A stretch of 64,000 nt of DNA, from the NCBI RefSeq assembly GCF_030010215.1, contig NZ_JASCRR010000005.1:186001-250000 (forward strand). The letters are read 5' to 3'. A program made the translations under genes and the position numbers. This DNA comes from Tianweitania sp. UT-5YL-CI-8. Its GTDB lineage: Bacteria > Pseudomonadota > Alphaproteobacteria > Rhizobiales > Rhizobiaceae. The notes beneath the pieces are model-generated. The model did not search any database. It was not told the DNA's origin and saw nothing but the letters and a program-made list of their open reading frames with translations. Below, piece by piece: positions 10,758 through 20,808 of the stretch. How positions within the stretch are numbered: the stretch's first letter is position 1; each line of letters starts with the position of its first letter.

Positions 10758-11975
10758 TCAAACCTCGACCGTCTTCAGCCGCTCGGCGATCAGGGCCGCA
10801 AGCCGCGCTGCAACCTCGTCCTTGCCCATCTCGGGCCATTGCTCGACGCCGGATTGGGAGACGATGCGGACCGTGTTGCGGTCGCCGCCCATGACCCCGC
10901 CCGCATGCGAGACGTCGTTGGCGACGATGAAATCCGCGCCCTTCTTCGCCAGCTTGGCCTGGGCGTTCTGCACGACATCTCGCGTCTCTGCGGCAAAACC
11001 GACAACGAGATAAGGTCTTTGGGCGTGATGACCGATGCCGGCGAGAATGTCCGGATTTTCTGTCATTCTGAGTGTCGGAGCGCCTTCGCCCGCGACCTTC
11101 TTGATCTTTTCGCCCTCTTCGCTTTCAGTGCGCCAATCGGCGACGGCGGCGACAAAAATCGCAGCGTCGGCAGGCAGCAAGGCTTCGACCGCATCCTTCA
11201 TCTGGCGCGCGGTCTCGACATGGGTGGTCGTAACACCTACCGGGTCGGGGATCGAAACAGGCCCCGACACAAGACGGACATCGGCGCCAAGCCGCGCAAG
11301 GGCTGCGGCCAGCGCATGACCCTGCTTACCGGAGGACCGATTGGCGATGTAGCGCACCGGATCGATCGGCTCATGCGTCGGACCGGAGGTGATGACGATC
11401 CTGCGGCCGGTCAGCGGTTTCGGGCTGGTGTCGAGCAGCGCCTCGACGGCTGCCACGATCTCCAGCGGCTCGGCCATGCGGCCTTCGCCCGCCTCGCCGC
11501 TTTCGGCCATCTCGCCCTTATTAGGGCCGACGAAGAGGATGCCGTCTTTTGCGAGGGTTGCGCGGTTGCGCATCGTGGCGGGATGCGCCCACATCAGCGG
11601 ATTCATCGCGGGCGCCATCAGCACTTTCTTGTTGGTGGCGAGCAGCGCGGTGGATGCGAGATCGTTGGCGAGACCGCCGGCGAGCTTGGCCATCAGATCG
11701 GCGGTAGCCGGCGCCACCACGATCAGGTCGGCCTCGCGCGACAGGCGGATATGGCCGACATCATGCTCGTCCTGCCGGTCGAACAGGTCGGTGAAAACGT
11801 GATCGGCCGTCAGCGCACCGACCGATAGCGGCGTGATGAACTCCTGCGCGGCTGATGTCATGACCGCCCGCACCGAAGCGCCGCGCTCGCGCAGCCGCCT
11901 GATCAGGTCGAGCGTCTTGTAGGCCGCGATGCCGCCGCCGATGATGAGCAGGATCCGCTTGCCGGAAATGGTCAT
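10758..11975 (-). CDS. coaBC: Bifunctional phosphopantothenoylcysteine decarboxylase/phosphopantothenate-cysteine ligase
   Basis: CoaBC (Dfp) performs two consecutive steps of coenzyme A synthesis: ligation of cysteine to 4'-phosphopantothenate, then FMN-dependent decarboxylation. The 405-residue protein has the flavoprotein N-terminal domain (GKRILLIIGGGIAAYKTL, VVAPATADLMAKLAGG, the PAMNPLMW substrate clamp) and the C-terminal ligase domain (ITSGPTHEPIDPVRYIANRSSGKQGHALA, then AAVADWR). ATG 11975 was chosen because it gives an ATGA overlap with the upstream toxin gene and starts exactly at the domain boundary. The frame is open a little further upstream. CoaBC is normally essential, so its coupling to a toxin gene is notable. 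Confidence 0.97.
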   Translation of the reverse strand: MTISGKRILLIIGGGIAAYKTLDLIRRLRERGASVRAVMTSAAQEFITPLSVGALTADHVFTDLFDRQDEHDVGHIRLSREADLIVVAPATADLMAKLAGGLANDLASTALLATNKKVLMAPAMNPLMWAHPATMRNRATLAKDGILFVGPNKGEMAESGEAGEGRMAEPLEIVAAVEALLDTSPKPLTGRRIVITSGPTHEPIDPVRYIANRSSGKQGHALAAALARLGADVRLVSGPVSIPDPVGVTTTHVETARQMKDAVEALLPADAAIFVAAVADWRTESEEGEKIKKVAGEGAPTLRMTENPDILAGIGHHAQRPYLVVGFAAETRDVVQNAQAKLAKKGADFIVANDVSHAGGVMGGDRNTVRIVSQSGVEQWPEMGKDEVAARLAALIAERLKTVEV

Positions 11976-12397
11976 CGAGCCTCCCAAGGATTTACCAGAT
12001 TGACGCCGCAATCTTCGAAATCACGGATATTGCGTGTCACGACCTGAAAATTTGTCCGCCTCGCAATGGCTGCGATCTGGGCATCAAATTCGCCGATCGG
12101 TCTACCGGCCGCGCGTCTTTGGGCTACGACTTCGGCAAATATATCAGCATCTTCCTTGCCGAATGGCAAAACGGCGTTCGTCATCACCTGACTGAAAAAA
12201 TCATGGATGAAGCTAGCAAGCCTTTGCTTCCTGGCGCCCTCGGGCAAGAGCCATAGGCCAAGCATCAACTCTGCCCGCGAGATCGCCGTAATCCAGTAAT
12301 GCGAACGATCATTGGCATCCATCCAAGCCAAGACCTCCGGCGCGGGTTGCGGCGCGAAAGTCTCAGAGATAACGTTCGTATCAAGAATAAACATCAT
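11972..12397 (-). CDS. fitB: PIN-domain toxin of the FitB/VapC type
   Basis: This 141-residue PIN-domain ribonuclease has the expected acidic catalytic residues: Asp in FILDTNVISE (near 6), Glu in SRAELMLGLW (near 43) and a C-terminal Asp in PIGEFDAQIAAIAR (near 104), plus VTRNIRDFEDCGV near the end. It is closest in pattern to the FitB branch of VapC toxins, which cleave RNA and are neutralised by a ribbon-helix-helix partner. Its start overlaps the antitoxin stop by 4 bp (ATGA), and its own stop overlaps the coaBC start by 4 bp. The active-site residues look intact, so a functional toxin is likely. Confidence 0.92.
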   Translation of the reverse strand: MMFILDTNVISETFAPQPAPEVLAWMDANDRSHYWITAISRAELMLGLWLLPEGARKQRLASFIHDFFSQVMTNAVLPFGKEDADIFAEVVAQRRAAGRPIGEFDAQIAAIARRTNFQVVTRNIRDFEDCGVNLVNPWEAR

Positions 12398-12651
12398 TCG
12401 AACCGCGGGGGCTCGCGCATCGTCCGGCTTCTTTCGGGGATATCAAGCTCAAAGGCTCCGTATTTTTCTTTCAGGCTTTCGACCGACTGAGAAAACGTAA
12501 GTTGCCGCTCACCAGACGCAAAATCGCGCTTGACCGAAGCACGAAGCACATCCCGCACCTCCTGCTCCATCGACACGCCGCGTTCCGCGGCGCGCTTGCG
12601 CAGCGCCTTCTTGATGTCTTCGTCGAGATTTCGAACCGTAATGGCGCCCAT
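12394..12651 (-). CDS. fitA: FitA-like ribbon-helix-helix antitoxin
   Basis: This 85-residue antitoxin has an N-terminal ribbon-helix-helix DNA-binding domain: the strand AITVRNLDEDIKKALRKRAA followed by ERGVSMEQEVRDVL, the typical FitA/StbC pattern. The C-terminal half (about 45-85, ending ERSRTMREPPRFE) is expected to bind and inhibit the toxin. The stop overlaps the toxin start by 4 bp, so translation is coupled. FitA-type proteins repress their own promoter together with the toxin; an inverted repeat TAGCA-C-TGCTA about 55 bp upstream is a candidate operator. The module sits between ubiB and coaBC on the same strand. Confidence 0.9.
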   Translation of the reverse strand: MGAITVRNLDEDIKKALRKRAAERGVSMEQEVRDVLRASVKRDFASGERQLTFSQSVESLKEKYGAFELDIPERSRTMREPPRFE

Positions 12652-12703
12652 GGCTTCGCTCCTATCCTCTCAAGATAAGCGCAAGCTCCGATGCATGCAA
12701 TGC

Positions 12704-12714
12704 TAGCACTGCTA
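12704..12714. promoter_or_regulatory. Candidate FitAB operator
   Basis: TAGCA-C-TGCTA is a perfect inverted repeat directly after the ubiB stop and about 55 bp upstream of the fitA start codon. Autoregulation through such short palindromes is usual in this toxin-antitoxin family; binding is inferred. Confidence 0.35.
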
Positions 12715-14289
12715 TCAGACGATGTGCCACGCGACATAGAGCAGCGTCAGCGCGATGACCCAGAGCGCGATGCGTCCGGAGCGTGTGTGCCGGGCCTCCT
12801 CTCTGCCGATCGCGCGCGCGGTGGCGTCGTCGAAGCGCAGGCCATGTTCCGCCATGGCGTCGATTTCGCGCGACAGCCGCTCTGTCCGCGCCACGAATTC
12901 AGGCATCTGGCGCAGCAGCGAGAGTGCGGAAACGGCCCCGTCGCGCGCATCGACGAAAAGACCACGCGGGCCGAGATTGCCGGCGATCCAGTCACCGACG
13001 ACCGGTTCCGCTGTTTTCCACATGTTGAAGGCGGGATCGAGCGTGCGGGCAACGCCTTCGACCACCACCATGGTTTTCTGCAGCAGAACCAGTTCCGGAC
13101 GGGTCTGCATGTCGAACAGTTCGGTCACCTCGAACAGCAGCGTCAACAGCTTGGCCATTGAGATCGTCTCGGCCGGCTGGCCGTGGATCGGCTCGCCAAT
13201 GGCGCGGATCGCCTGGGCGAAGGCGGCGACATCGTGGTTCCGCGGAACGTATCCGGCCTCGAAATGCACTTCGGCAACACGCATGTAGTCGCGCGTGATG
13301 AAGCCGTAGAGTATCTCGGCGAGGAAGCGCCGTTCCTTCTTGCCGAGGCGCCCGGATATGCCGAGATCGACGGCGACGATGGTGCCATTGGCTTCCACGA
13401 ACAAATTGCCAGGATGCATGTCGGCGTGAAAAAAGCCGTCGCGCAGCGTATGCCGGAGAAAGGACTGGATCAGGTTTGCGGCGATGGCCTTGAGATCGTG
13501 GCCGGCGGCGCGCAGCGCCTCGACATTGTTCATCTTGATGCCGTCGATCCACTCCATGGTGAGCACATCGCGACCGGTGCGCTCCCAGTCGACCGAAGGC
13601 ACGCGGAAACCGGGATCCTCGGCCGTATTCTCGCCGATCTCCGAGAGTGCTGCCGCCTCAAGCCGCAGGTCCATCTCGATCTTGGTGGTCTGGGCGAGCG
13701 TCTGGGTCACCTCGACGGGACGCAGGCGGCGCGATGACGGGATGAATCTCTCCTGCAGGCGCGCGGCCAAAAAGTAGCTTTCCAGATCCTGGAAGAAGCG
13801 GCGGCGCACGCCGGGGCGGATGACCTTTACCGCGACCTTGCGCGGGCCCTTGTCGTCCAAGACATGGGCCGGGTGCACCTGTGCGATGGAGGCTGCCGCC
13901 ACCGGCTGTCCGAGATCGGTGAACAGCGTCGTGACGGGCCTGCCAAGCGAGCCTTCGATGGCTGCAATCGATGCGGCCTGCGGGAAGGTCTGCATCCTGT
14001 CCTGGAGCTGGGCGAGATCGAGCGCGATGTCATTGCCGACCACGTCTGGCCGCGTCGCCAGGAACTGGCCGAGCTTGACATAGGACGGCCCGAGCCGCGC
14101 AATCGCGTTGGCGAGGCGGTCGCTGCGCCGGTATTTCCGCGCGCCATGCCGGGTGAACAGCTTGGCGAAGCGCCAGCCGAGCTTCGGCATGCCGGAAAGC
14201 TCTTCGCCCGGAAGTGCCGCGACGACGCCCTCGCGCACGAGAATCCAGCCGGCATGCGCCAGCCTGAAAGAGGCCCCGATCGAACTCAT
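12715..14289 (-). CDS. ubiB: UbiB family ubiquinone biosynthesis protein
   Basis: UbiB is a membrane-associated atypical kinase-fold (ADCK) ATPase required for ubiquinone biosynthesis. The 524-residue product shows the N-terminal block RLGPSYVKLGQFLATRPDV (the KxGQ motif), the nucleotide-binding ASIAQVHPA segment, a catalytic-loop-like HADMHPGNLF and AVDLGISGRLG, with a hydrophobic C-terminal helix (about 505-522) as membrane anchor. ATG 14289 was chosen because MSSIGASFRLAHAGWILVRE matches the family's start; the frame is open further upstream into ubiE. It follows ubiE by 10 bp, so the two are co-transcribed. Confidence 0.96.
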   Translation of the reverse strand: MSSIGASFRLAHAGWILVREGVVAALPGEELSGMPKLGWRFAKLFTRHGARKYRRSDRLANAIARLGPSYVKLGQFLATRPDVVGNDIALDLAQLQDRMQTFPQAASIAAIEGSLGRPVTTLFTDLGQPVAAASIAQVHPAHVLDDKGPRKVAVKVIRPGVRRRFFQDLESYFLAARLQERFIPSSRRLRPVEVTQTLAQTTKIEMDLRLEAAALSEIGENTAEDPGFRVPSVDWERTGRDVLTMEWIDGIKMNNVEALRAAGHDLKAIAANLIQSFLRHTLRDGFFHADMHPGNLFVEANGTIVAVDLGISGRLGKKERRFLAEILYGFITRDYMRVAEVHFEAGYVPRNHDVAAFAQAIRAIGEPIHGQPAETISMAKLLTLLFEVTELFDMQTRPELVLLQKTMVVVEGVARTLDPAFNMWKTAEPVVGDWIAGNLGPRGLFVDARDGAVSALSLLRQMPEFVARTERLSREIDAMAEHGLRFDDATARAIGREEARHTRSGRIALWVIALTLLYVAWHIV

Positions 14290-14299
14290 GCCAAAACCG

Positions 14300-15076
14300 T
14301 CAAAGCTTCCAGCCCGAATGCAGGGCGGAGATGCCGCCGGAATAGTTGCGGAAGCTGACGCGGCTGAAGCCGGCACGCGAGATCATCGCGGCGAAATTCT
14401 CCTGGTTGGGGAATTTGCGGATAGATTCCACGAGATAGGCGTAGGGTTCGCCATCGCCGGTGACCATCTTGCCGATGCGGGGAATGGCCTCGAACGACCA
14501 TTTCTCGTAGATCTTGTCGAGGATCGGCATCTCGACATCGGAGAATTCCAGGCACATGAAGCGGCCGCCCGGCTTGAGCACGCGGAACGCTTCCGACAGC
14601 GCGACGTCGATGCGCGGCACGTTGCGGATGCCGAAAGAGATCGTATAAGCATCGAAGGTTTCGTCGGGAAACGGCAACTCCTCGGCGCTCGCCTCGACGA
14701 AATCGACATTGTCCGCGAGCCCGCGCTTACGCGCCCGTTCCTCGCCCACCGAGAGCATCGAGCCGTTGATGTCGAGCACGGTCGCGCGTGCATTGCCATG
14801 CGACGCGTCGACGATGCGGAAGCCTATGTCGCCAGTGCCGCCAGCAACGTCGAGCACGTGCCAGCCCGCTCGTTTTGGAGGATTAAGCCAGGAAACCAGG
14901 CCATCCTTCCACGCCCGGTGCAGGCCCGCCGACATCAGATCGTTCATGATGTCGTAGCGTTTCGCCACCTTGTGGAAGACGTCGTTGACCAGACCCTGCT
15001 TTTCGCCGGGGCCGACGGTCTTGAAGCCGTATGAGGTTTCCATCCCGCCTTGGGCGGTCGTCCGTTCTTCTGACAT
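14300..15076 (-). CDS. ubiE: Ubiquinone/menaquinone biosynthesis C-methyltransferase UbiE
   Basis: UbiE is a SAM-dependent class I methyltransferase that C-methylates the benzoquinol ring during ubiquinone synthesis. The 258-residue protein carries [25 protein letters not shown], the SAM-binding [15 protein letters not shown], and the later motifs [13 protein letters not shown] and EFSDVEMP, all standard for the family. The ATG at 15076 is preferred over an in-frame TTG at 15088. It forms an operon with ubiB and is divergent from the adenosine deaminase gene, with about 100 bp between starts. Confidence 0.97.
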   Translation of the reverse strand: MSEERTTAQGGMETSYGFKTVGPGEKQGLVNDVFHKVAKRYDIMNDLMSAGLHRAWKDGLVSWLNPPKRAGWHVLDVAGGTGDIGFRIVDASHGNARATVLDINGSMLSVGEERARKRGLADNVDFVEASAEELPFPDETFDAYTISFGIRNVPRIDVALSEAFRVLKPGGRFMCLEFSDVEMPILDKIYEKWSFEAIPRIGKMVTGDGEPYAYLVESIRKFPNQENFAAMISRAGFSRVSFRNYSGGISALHSGWKL

Positions 15077-15177
15077 GATCGTGTCCAATCAAATTCGGCG
15101 GGACCATAGCCGATCACACCCCCCCGCGCTATTTCTTTAAGCGCGGTGTTCGGCCGCGCTTCACGAAGGAATTACGC

Positions 15178-16152
15178 ATGCCATTGAAAGCCGAACTACA
15201 CTGCCACATCGAGGGTGCGGCAGCACCCGAACTGGTGATCCGGCAGGCGCAGAAATACGGCAAGGAGACTTCCGCCTATATCCAGGACGGTGCCTTCGTC
15301 TGGCACGATTTCACCTCGTTTCTCGCGGCTTACGACTTTGCGGCCGATCTTTTCCGTAGCGAGGAGGACTATGCCAGGCTGGCCGATCACTATCTGTCCA
15401 GCCTTGCCCGCGACGGGGCGATCTACTCCGAAATCTTCACCTCGCCCGACCATGCGACCAAAGCCGGCCTGTCGCCGCAAGCCTATACCGACGCGCTGGG
15501 CGAAGGCATGCGCCGCGCCATGGCCAAGACCGGCATCGAGGCGCGGATGATCGTGACCGGCGTGCGCCATTTCGGCGTCGAGCGGGTGGAAGCGGCGGCC
15601 CGCTTCGCGGCCAAGTGCAAGCATCCGCTGGTGACCGGCTTCGGCATGGCGGGCGAGGAACGCCACGGAGACGTCGAAGACTATGTCCGCGCCTTCGAGA
15701 TCGCCCGTGAAGCCGGTCTCGGCATCACCGTCCATGCCGGAGAACTGGCGGGATGGGAGAGCGTGGAGGCCGCGCTCGATCACATCCGCCCTGCCCGCAT
15801 CGGCCACGGCGTGCGCGCTATCGAAAACCCCGATCTGGTGCGCCGCATCGCCGATGAAGGCGTGGTTCTGGAGTGCTGTCCCGGCTCGAACGTGGCGCTG
15901 AAGGTTTATCCTGATTTCGCCCATCACCCCTTCCCCGCGTTGAAGGATGCCGGCTGCAAGGTGACGCTCAATTCCGACGATCCGCCCTATTTCTGGACCT
16001 CGCTAAAACGCGAATACGACATCGCCGCCGAACAGTTCGGCATGAGCGAGAAGGTGCTGATGGGCATCACGCGCACGGCAATCGAAGCCGCTTTCGTCGA
16101 CCGCAAGACCAAGGCAGCGCTTCTGGCGCGGCTGGACGGGCATAAGAGGTAA
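15178..16152 (+). CDS. add: Adenosine deaminase
   Basis: This enzyme hydrolyses adenosine to inosine and ammonia in purine salvage. The 324-residue TIM-barrel protein has the zinc ligands in [10 protein letters not shown] (His8, His10), the HAGE motif (about 192-195), GHGVRAI around 211, and the terminal metal-ligand motif NSDDPPYF around 265-272. Length fits the bacterial Add family, though the related adenine deaminases are close and cannot be fully excluded by eye. An AAGGAAT binding site precedes the ATG. It is monocistronic and converges on the phosphatase gene. Confidence 0.93.
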   Translation: MPLKAELHCHIEGAAAPELVIRQAQKYGKETSAYIQDGAFVWHDFTSFLAAYDFAADLFRSEEDYARLADHYLSSLARDGAIYSEIFTSPDHATKAGLSPQAYTDALGEGMRRAMAKTGIEARMIVTGVRHFGVERVEAAARFAAKCKHPLVTGFGMAGEERHGDVEDYVRAFEIAREAGLGITVHAGELAGWESVEAALDHIRPARIGHGVRAIENPDLVRRIADEGVVLECCPGSNVALKVYPDFAHHPFPALKDAGCKVTLNSDDPPYFWTSLKREYDIAAEQFGMSEKVLMGITRTAIEAAFVDRKTKAALLARLDGHKR

Positions 16153-16162
16153 GGCGGCGGCT

Positions 16163-16190
16163 TTCTCCCCCCGGGTGGGGGAGATTGGGT
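16163..16190. repeat. Fragment of a palindromic intergenic repeat
   Basis: CTCCCCC and GGGGGAG form a short hairpin just after the add stop. It resembles one arm of the longer palindromic elements found in cobN and cobG, so it is probably a truncated copy. Confidence 0.35.
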
Positions 16191-16193
16191 GCT

Positions 16194-16697
16194 CTACAGT
16201 TCCAAAGCAAACGCATTGCCTTCGAAGCAATCGGCACCGCGGCCGATGCGCTTGATGGCCTCGACCATTTTCCCTTCCCGGCCCAGGATGATGTCGGCGA
16301 CCGCGATGAGCCGCGGATTGGGCGTGGCCGACGGCGAAAGACGCCGCAAGGTGGCGGCAAGCTCTTCCTCGTCACGCTGGGGCGCAAGTGCCGACGCGAT
16401 GATGTAGGCGGTGGCGGTGGACCGGCTGACGCCGGCAAAGCAATGGATCAGAAGCGGGGCCGAACGGTCCCAGCTTTGGGCGAAATCGAGCAGCGTGCGC
16501 ACATGCTCCTCGCCCGGGAGCATCAAGCCCTCCTGCGCTTCGGCGATGTCGTTCATGGACAAATACAAGTGATCATGCTCGGCGATGGTAACCGGCCGGA
16601 GAACCGGCGTTCCCGAATTGAGCAGCGTGATCATGCGGCGCGCGCCGATGCGTTCGGCGGTTTCCGCGACCTTCGACAGCGGACAGACATGGATCAA
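16194..16697 (-). CDS. Protein-tyrosine-phosphatase-like protein
   Basis: This small cysteine-dependent phosphatase carries HCFAGVSRSTATAYI, the C-x5-R active-site loop in which Cys is nucleophile and Arg binds phosphate. An upstream Asp/Glu-rich loop (MNDIAEAQEG) may hold the general acid. A conserved tail NPRLIAVADIILGREGKM suggests a rhizobial subfamily often annotated as tyrosine phosphatase; the substrate is unknown. Start choice is uncertain: TTG 16697 gives a TTGA overlap with the cobC stop and 167 residues, while GTG 16724 gives 176 residues but more overlap. The linkage to cobC suggests co-transcription but not a corrin role. Confidence 0.8.
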   Translation of the reverse strand: MIHVCPLSKVAETAERIGARRMITLLNSGTPVLRPVTIAEHDHLYLSMNDIAEAQEGLMLPGEEHVRTLLDFAQSWDRSAPLLIHCFAGVSRSTATAYIIASALAPQRDEEELAATLRRLSPSATPNPRLIAVADIILGREGKMVEAIKRIGRGADCFEGNAFALEL

Positions 16698-17731
16698 GAG
16701 TGCGGCCCCCCTTCGTTGCGCCACGTGTTCAGCGCGGCTTCAAGCCTCAACCACTCCGCTTCCGAGCCCGGCAGACCGCAGCGCAATTGCCTCGGCCGGT
16801 CGGCGAAGCGGCGCACCAGAATACCTTGTCGGCCGAGAGCCTGAAACAGATCGGCGGCGCTGGCCCTATCGATGTGGCGGAACAGGCTCGTGCCGCCCTT
16901 GACCGTTACGCCGGCCGACGAGAACAGAGCATCCAGCCGCTCAGTGGCGTCCGTCAGCCGCGCCCGCATGGCATCCTGCCATGCCATATCGGCCAGGGCC
17001 TTCAGCCCATAGTCGAGCGCCGGCCCCGCAACCGACCACGGCCCGAGTTGCGACGACAGCGTCGATACGGTTTTGCCATCCGCCAAGGCGAACCCCAGCC
17101 GGATACCGGCCAGCCCAAAAAACTTGCCGAAGGAGCGCAGCACGACCAGCCCGCCTGCGCCGACATCGCCCGCAAGGCTTTCCTCGCGCGGGCCGACATC
17201 CATAAAAGCTTCGTCGACGACAAGAAGCCCGCCTTTCTTTTTGAGATGTGCGGCAAGGTCGAGCAGCTTTTCGCGCGAGAAGATCCGACCATCGGGATTG
17301 TTCGGATTGACCGCGACAGCAAGGTCGGCATCGGCGAGTGCATCGAACTCCGCAGCCTCCGCCACCGCATGACCGGCAATGGCAGCGGCACGGGCATGCT
17401 CCTGATAGGTCGGGCCAAGCACAATCGCGCTGCCGGGTTTAACGAGCGAGGCCACGCGCGGCAGCAGGATCTGCGTTCCGGGTGCGGGAACGACATGGAC
17501 CGCGGAGGGAGCGCCATAGGCGGCAGCGGCCACCTCGGCCAGTTTGCGCGCCGCGCCCGGCTCTGGAAGCCGCGTCAAGGCTGTGGCGGGCAGCTCGAAA
17601 AACGGATAGGAGTGCGGATTGATCCCCGTAGACAGGTCGAGGATCGGTTCGGGAGCATTTGGAAACAGCCGTCGCGCTGTCTCGATGCTGCCGCCATGCT
17701 CGACCGGTTTCACCTCGCCCAGAAGCGCCAT
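16694..17731 (-). CDS. cobC: L-threonine-phosphate decarboxylase (CobC/CobD type)
   Basis: This PLP-dependent fold-type I enzyme makes (R)-1-amino-2-propanol phosphate, the linker for the cobalamin lower loop. The 345-residue protein has LSTGINPHSYPF near the N terminus, VNPNNPDGRIFSREKLL, the DEAFMDVGP segment and the Schiff-base lysine in RSFGKFFGLAGIRLGFAL, all typical of the histidinol-phosphate-aminotransferase-like CobC family. Its start codon lies in the same CATG palindrome as the start of divergent cobD, so neither gene has an upstream spacer. A GGAAAAAA stretch precedes the ATG. The product feeds the adenosylcobinamide-phosphate synthase next door. Confidence 0.92.
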   Translation of the reverse strand: MALLGEVKPVEHGGSIETARRLFPNAPEPILDLSTGINPHSYPFFELPATALTRLPEPGAARKLAEVAAAAYGAPSAVHVVPAPGTQILLPRVASLVKPGSAIVLGPTYQEHARAAAIAGHAVAEAAEFDALADADLAVAVNPNNPDGRIFSREKLLDLAAHLKKKGGLLVVDEAFMDVGPREESLAGDVGAGGLVVLRSFGKFFGLAGIRLGFALADGKTVSTLSSQLGPWSVAGPALDYGLKALADMAWQDAMRARLTDATERLDALFSSAGVTVKGGTSLFRHIDRASAADLFQALGRQGILVRRFADRPRQLRCGLPGSEAEWLRLEAALNTWRNEGGPHS

Positions 17732-18698
17732 GTTTTTTCCGCTCGCCTTCCTGTCGCTTCTTGCCGAACTGTGCCTCGGCTATCCCGACCGTCTGGTCAG
17801 GGCTTTAGGCCATCCCGTGATCTGGATCGGCAGGCTGATAGCCTGTCTGGACAAAAGCCTCAACCGCGCATCCGACAGCGACACGATGCGTCGCGCCCTG
17901 GGTGTCGCGGCGCTGCTGGTCATCGTGATGGTTCCGGCGGCCATAGCCTATGGCCTGGCCCACCTGTTCGGCCGCGTGCCTTTCGGCATCGTTCTGACCG
18001 CGCTGGCCGCCAGCACGCTTCTGGCGCAGCGCAGCCTGGCGGGCCATGTCGCAGCCGTTGCCGAAGCGCTAGAGACCGGCGGGCTGCCTGCCGGACGCCA
18101 GGCCGTGTCGATGATCGTCGGCCGCGACCCCGAAGCGCTGGACGAAGCCGGCGTCAGCCGCGCTGCTATCGAAAGCCTGGCGGAGAATTTTTCCGACGGC
18201 ATCGTCGCGCCCGCTTTCTGGCTGGCTATCGGCGGCTTTGCCGGCGGGGCTGCTTACAAGGCCGCCAACACCGCCGATTCGATGATCGGCCACAAGACCG
18301 AGCGCCATGGCGCTTTCGGATGGGCGGCGGCGCGCTTCGACGACCTGATCAACCTGCCGGCATCGCGGCTGACGGCATTGTTGATCGTGCTTGCCGCAAT
18401 GCTGGTTCCCAGCGCCGATCCGGCAGGCGCCTGGAAAGCCGTCTGGCGCGACGCCAAGAACCACCGGTCGCCCAATGCCGGCTGGCCCGAAGCCGCCATG
18501 GCCGGCGCGCTCGGGCTGGCGCTCGCCGGTCCCCGATCTTACGGCGGCGTGCTGGTCGACGACCGTTTCATGGGCGAAGGCGGCCGCAGGCTAGCCAATG
18601 CCGGCGACATCCGCAAAGCGATACGGCTTTACTGGACCGCCGATCTGATCATGGTGGCCGGTTTCGGATTGGTCGGCCTGCTGGTGTGGGTGTTGTAA
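17730..18698 (+). CDS. cobD: Adenosylcobinamide-phosphate synthase (CbiB/CobD)
   Basis: This integral membrane enzyme attaches aminopropanol phosphate to adenosylcobyric acid. The 322-residue product has several membrane segments (about 1-12, 60-95, 205-225 and the C terminus) and conserved blocks GYPDRLVRALGHPVIWIGRLI, ESLAENFSDGIVAPAFW, YKAANTADSMIGHKTERHGAFGW and NAGWPEAAMAGALG. ATG 17730 is used because MFFPLAFLSLLAELCLGYPD matches the family start; the frame is open upstream inside antisense cobC. The start codon overlaps that of divergent cobC. Its substrate is the product of CobC acting on L-threonine phosphate. Confidence 0.93.
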   Translation: MFFPLAFLSLLAELCLGYPDRLVRALGHPVIWIGRLIACLDKSLNRASDSDTMRRALGVAALLVIVMVPAAIAYGLAHLFGRVPFGIVLTALAASTLLAQRSLAGHVAAVAEALETGGLPAGRQAVSMIVGRDPEALDEAGVSRAAIESLAENFSDGIVAPAFWLAIGGFAGGAAYKAANTADSMIGHKTERHGAFGWAAARFDDLINLPASRLTALLIVLAAMLVPSADPAGAWKAVWRDAKNHRSPNAGWPEAAMAGALGLALAGPRSYGGVLVDDRFMGEGGRRLANAGDIRKAIRLYWTADLIMVAGFGLVGLLVWVL

Positions 18699-19814
<1,116 letters not shown>

Positions 19815-19822
19815 AAGCCACT

Positions 19823-20425
19823 CTATTCCTGAGGCCGCTCGGTCATCACTTGATCGATAAGGCCCCATTGCACGCCTTCCTCGGCGGTCATGAAGTGGTC
19901 GCGGTCGAGGGTGCGTTCGACCTCCTCGGCCGCGCGGCCGCAATGTTCGGCATAAAGCCTGATCATGCGCCGCTTGGTCTTCTGCATTTCCTCGGCATGG
20001 ATGAAGACATCGGACGCCTGCCCCTGGAAGCCGCCGAGCGGCTGATGCACATGCAGGCTGGCATTTGGCAGGGCGGCGCGATGCCCTGGTTCGCCCGCCA
20101 TCAGCAGAAACGAGCCCATCGACCGCGCCGTGCCCATGCACAGTGTGTGTACCGGCGCTTTCAGAAACTGCATCGTGTCGTACATGGCGAGCCCGCTGGT
20201 GACCACGCCGCCATAGGAATTGATGTAGAGATGGATCGGCTTCTTGGGGTTTTCAGCCTCGAGGAAAAGCAGTTGCGCGCAGACGAGTGCCGACATCGTG
20301 TCGTTGACCTCACCATTGAGGAAGATGATCCGCTCGCGCAGCAGCCGGGAATAGATGTCGAAAGACCGCTCGCCACGGCTGGACTGCTCGACCACCATAG
20401 GGACGAGTTGCATCGCTTCGCGCAT
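19823..20425 (-). CDS. clpP: ATP-dependent Clp protease proteolytic subunit
   Basis: ClpP is the tetradecameric serine peptidase that degrades substrates unfolded by ClpA/ClpX. The 200-residue product keeps the catalytic triad at Ser102 ([11 protein letters not shown]), His127 (LHVHQPLGG) and Asp176 (LDRDHFMT), each shifted by five relative to E. coli. The block is GTARSMG instead of the more usual GxAASMG, and there is no adjacent clpX or tig, so this is probably a secondary rhizobial ClpP paralogue rather than the main copy. The start is ATG 20425. It converges on the aldo/keto reductase gene. Confidence 0.93.
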   Translation of the reverse strand: MREAMQLVPMVVEQSSRGERSFDIYSRLLRERIIFLNGEVNDTMSALVCAQLLFLEAENPKKPIHLYINSYGGVVTSGLAMYDTMQFLKAPVHTLCMGTARSMGSFLLMAGEPGHRAALPNASLHVHQPLGGFQGQASDVFIHAEEMQKTKRRMIRLYAEHCGRAAEEVERTLDRDHFMTAEEGVQWGLIDQVMTERPQE

Positions 20426-20466
20426 CGGCGAACTCCTTGCGTCAGATTGTGAGTAAAATTTGGTTG

Positions 20467-20808
20467 CTAGGCGGCGCGCATCATGGCCGGCGGGCTGTTG
20501 GAATTTGCCGCCTCCCGCCGCTCCGGAACCGCCATCCGGTGGATGATCCGGAACAGCGTTCCGCCGTCATCCGCCGGGCTTAGCTCGAAGGTGACTTCGC
20601 TCTCACGGAACGGCGCGTCCTCATCGCGCAAGGCGTAGCGCACCATTTCGCCCGGCACGATCGACAAGGGCACCTGATCGGCCAGGACCTTATTCGGCAG
20701 CCAATGCTCGCGATATTCCGGGATTGTCACGGCGCGCCAGACCTTGGCGGGCGGCGCGTCGAGTTCATATTCGAAAGTCTGCTGTGCTTCGGCGGCAAGG
20801 TCCGTCAT
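20467..20808 (-). CDS. SRPBCC/AHSA1-type START-like domain protein
   Basis: This 113-residue protein is a small Bet v1/SRPBCC-fold domain of the activator-of-Hsp90-ATPase-like type. The N-terminal strand [29 protein letters not shown] is the family opening, and the middle ([37 protein letters not shown]) forms the central sheet. The C terminus ends in a short Ala/Asn/Ser tail. Such domains bind hydrophobic ligands, but no ligand is known here. The start overlaps the ArsR stop by 4 bp (ATGA); ArsR plus SRPBCC pairs are very common and are usually co-regulated by the ArsR protein. Confidence 0.85.
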   Translation of the reverse strand: MTDLAAEAQQTFEYELDAPPAKVWRAVTIPEYREHWLPNKVLADQVPLSIVPGEMVRYALRDEDAPFRESEVTFELSPADDGGTLFRIIHRMAVPERREAANSNSPPAMMRAA

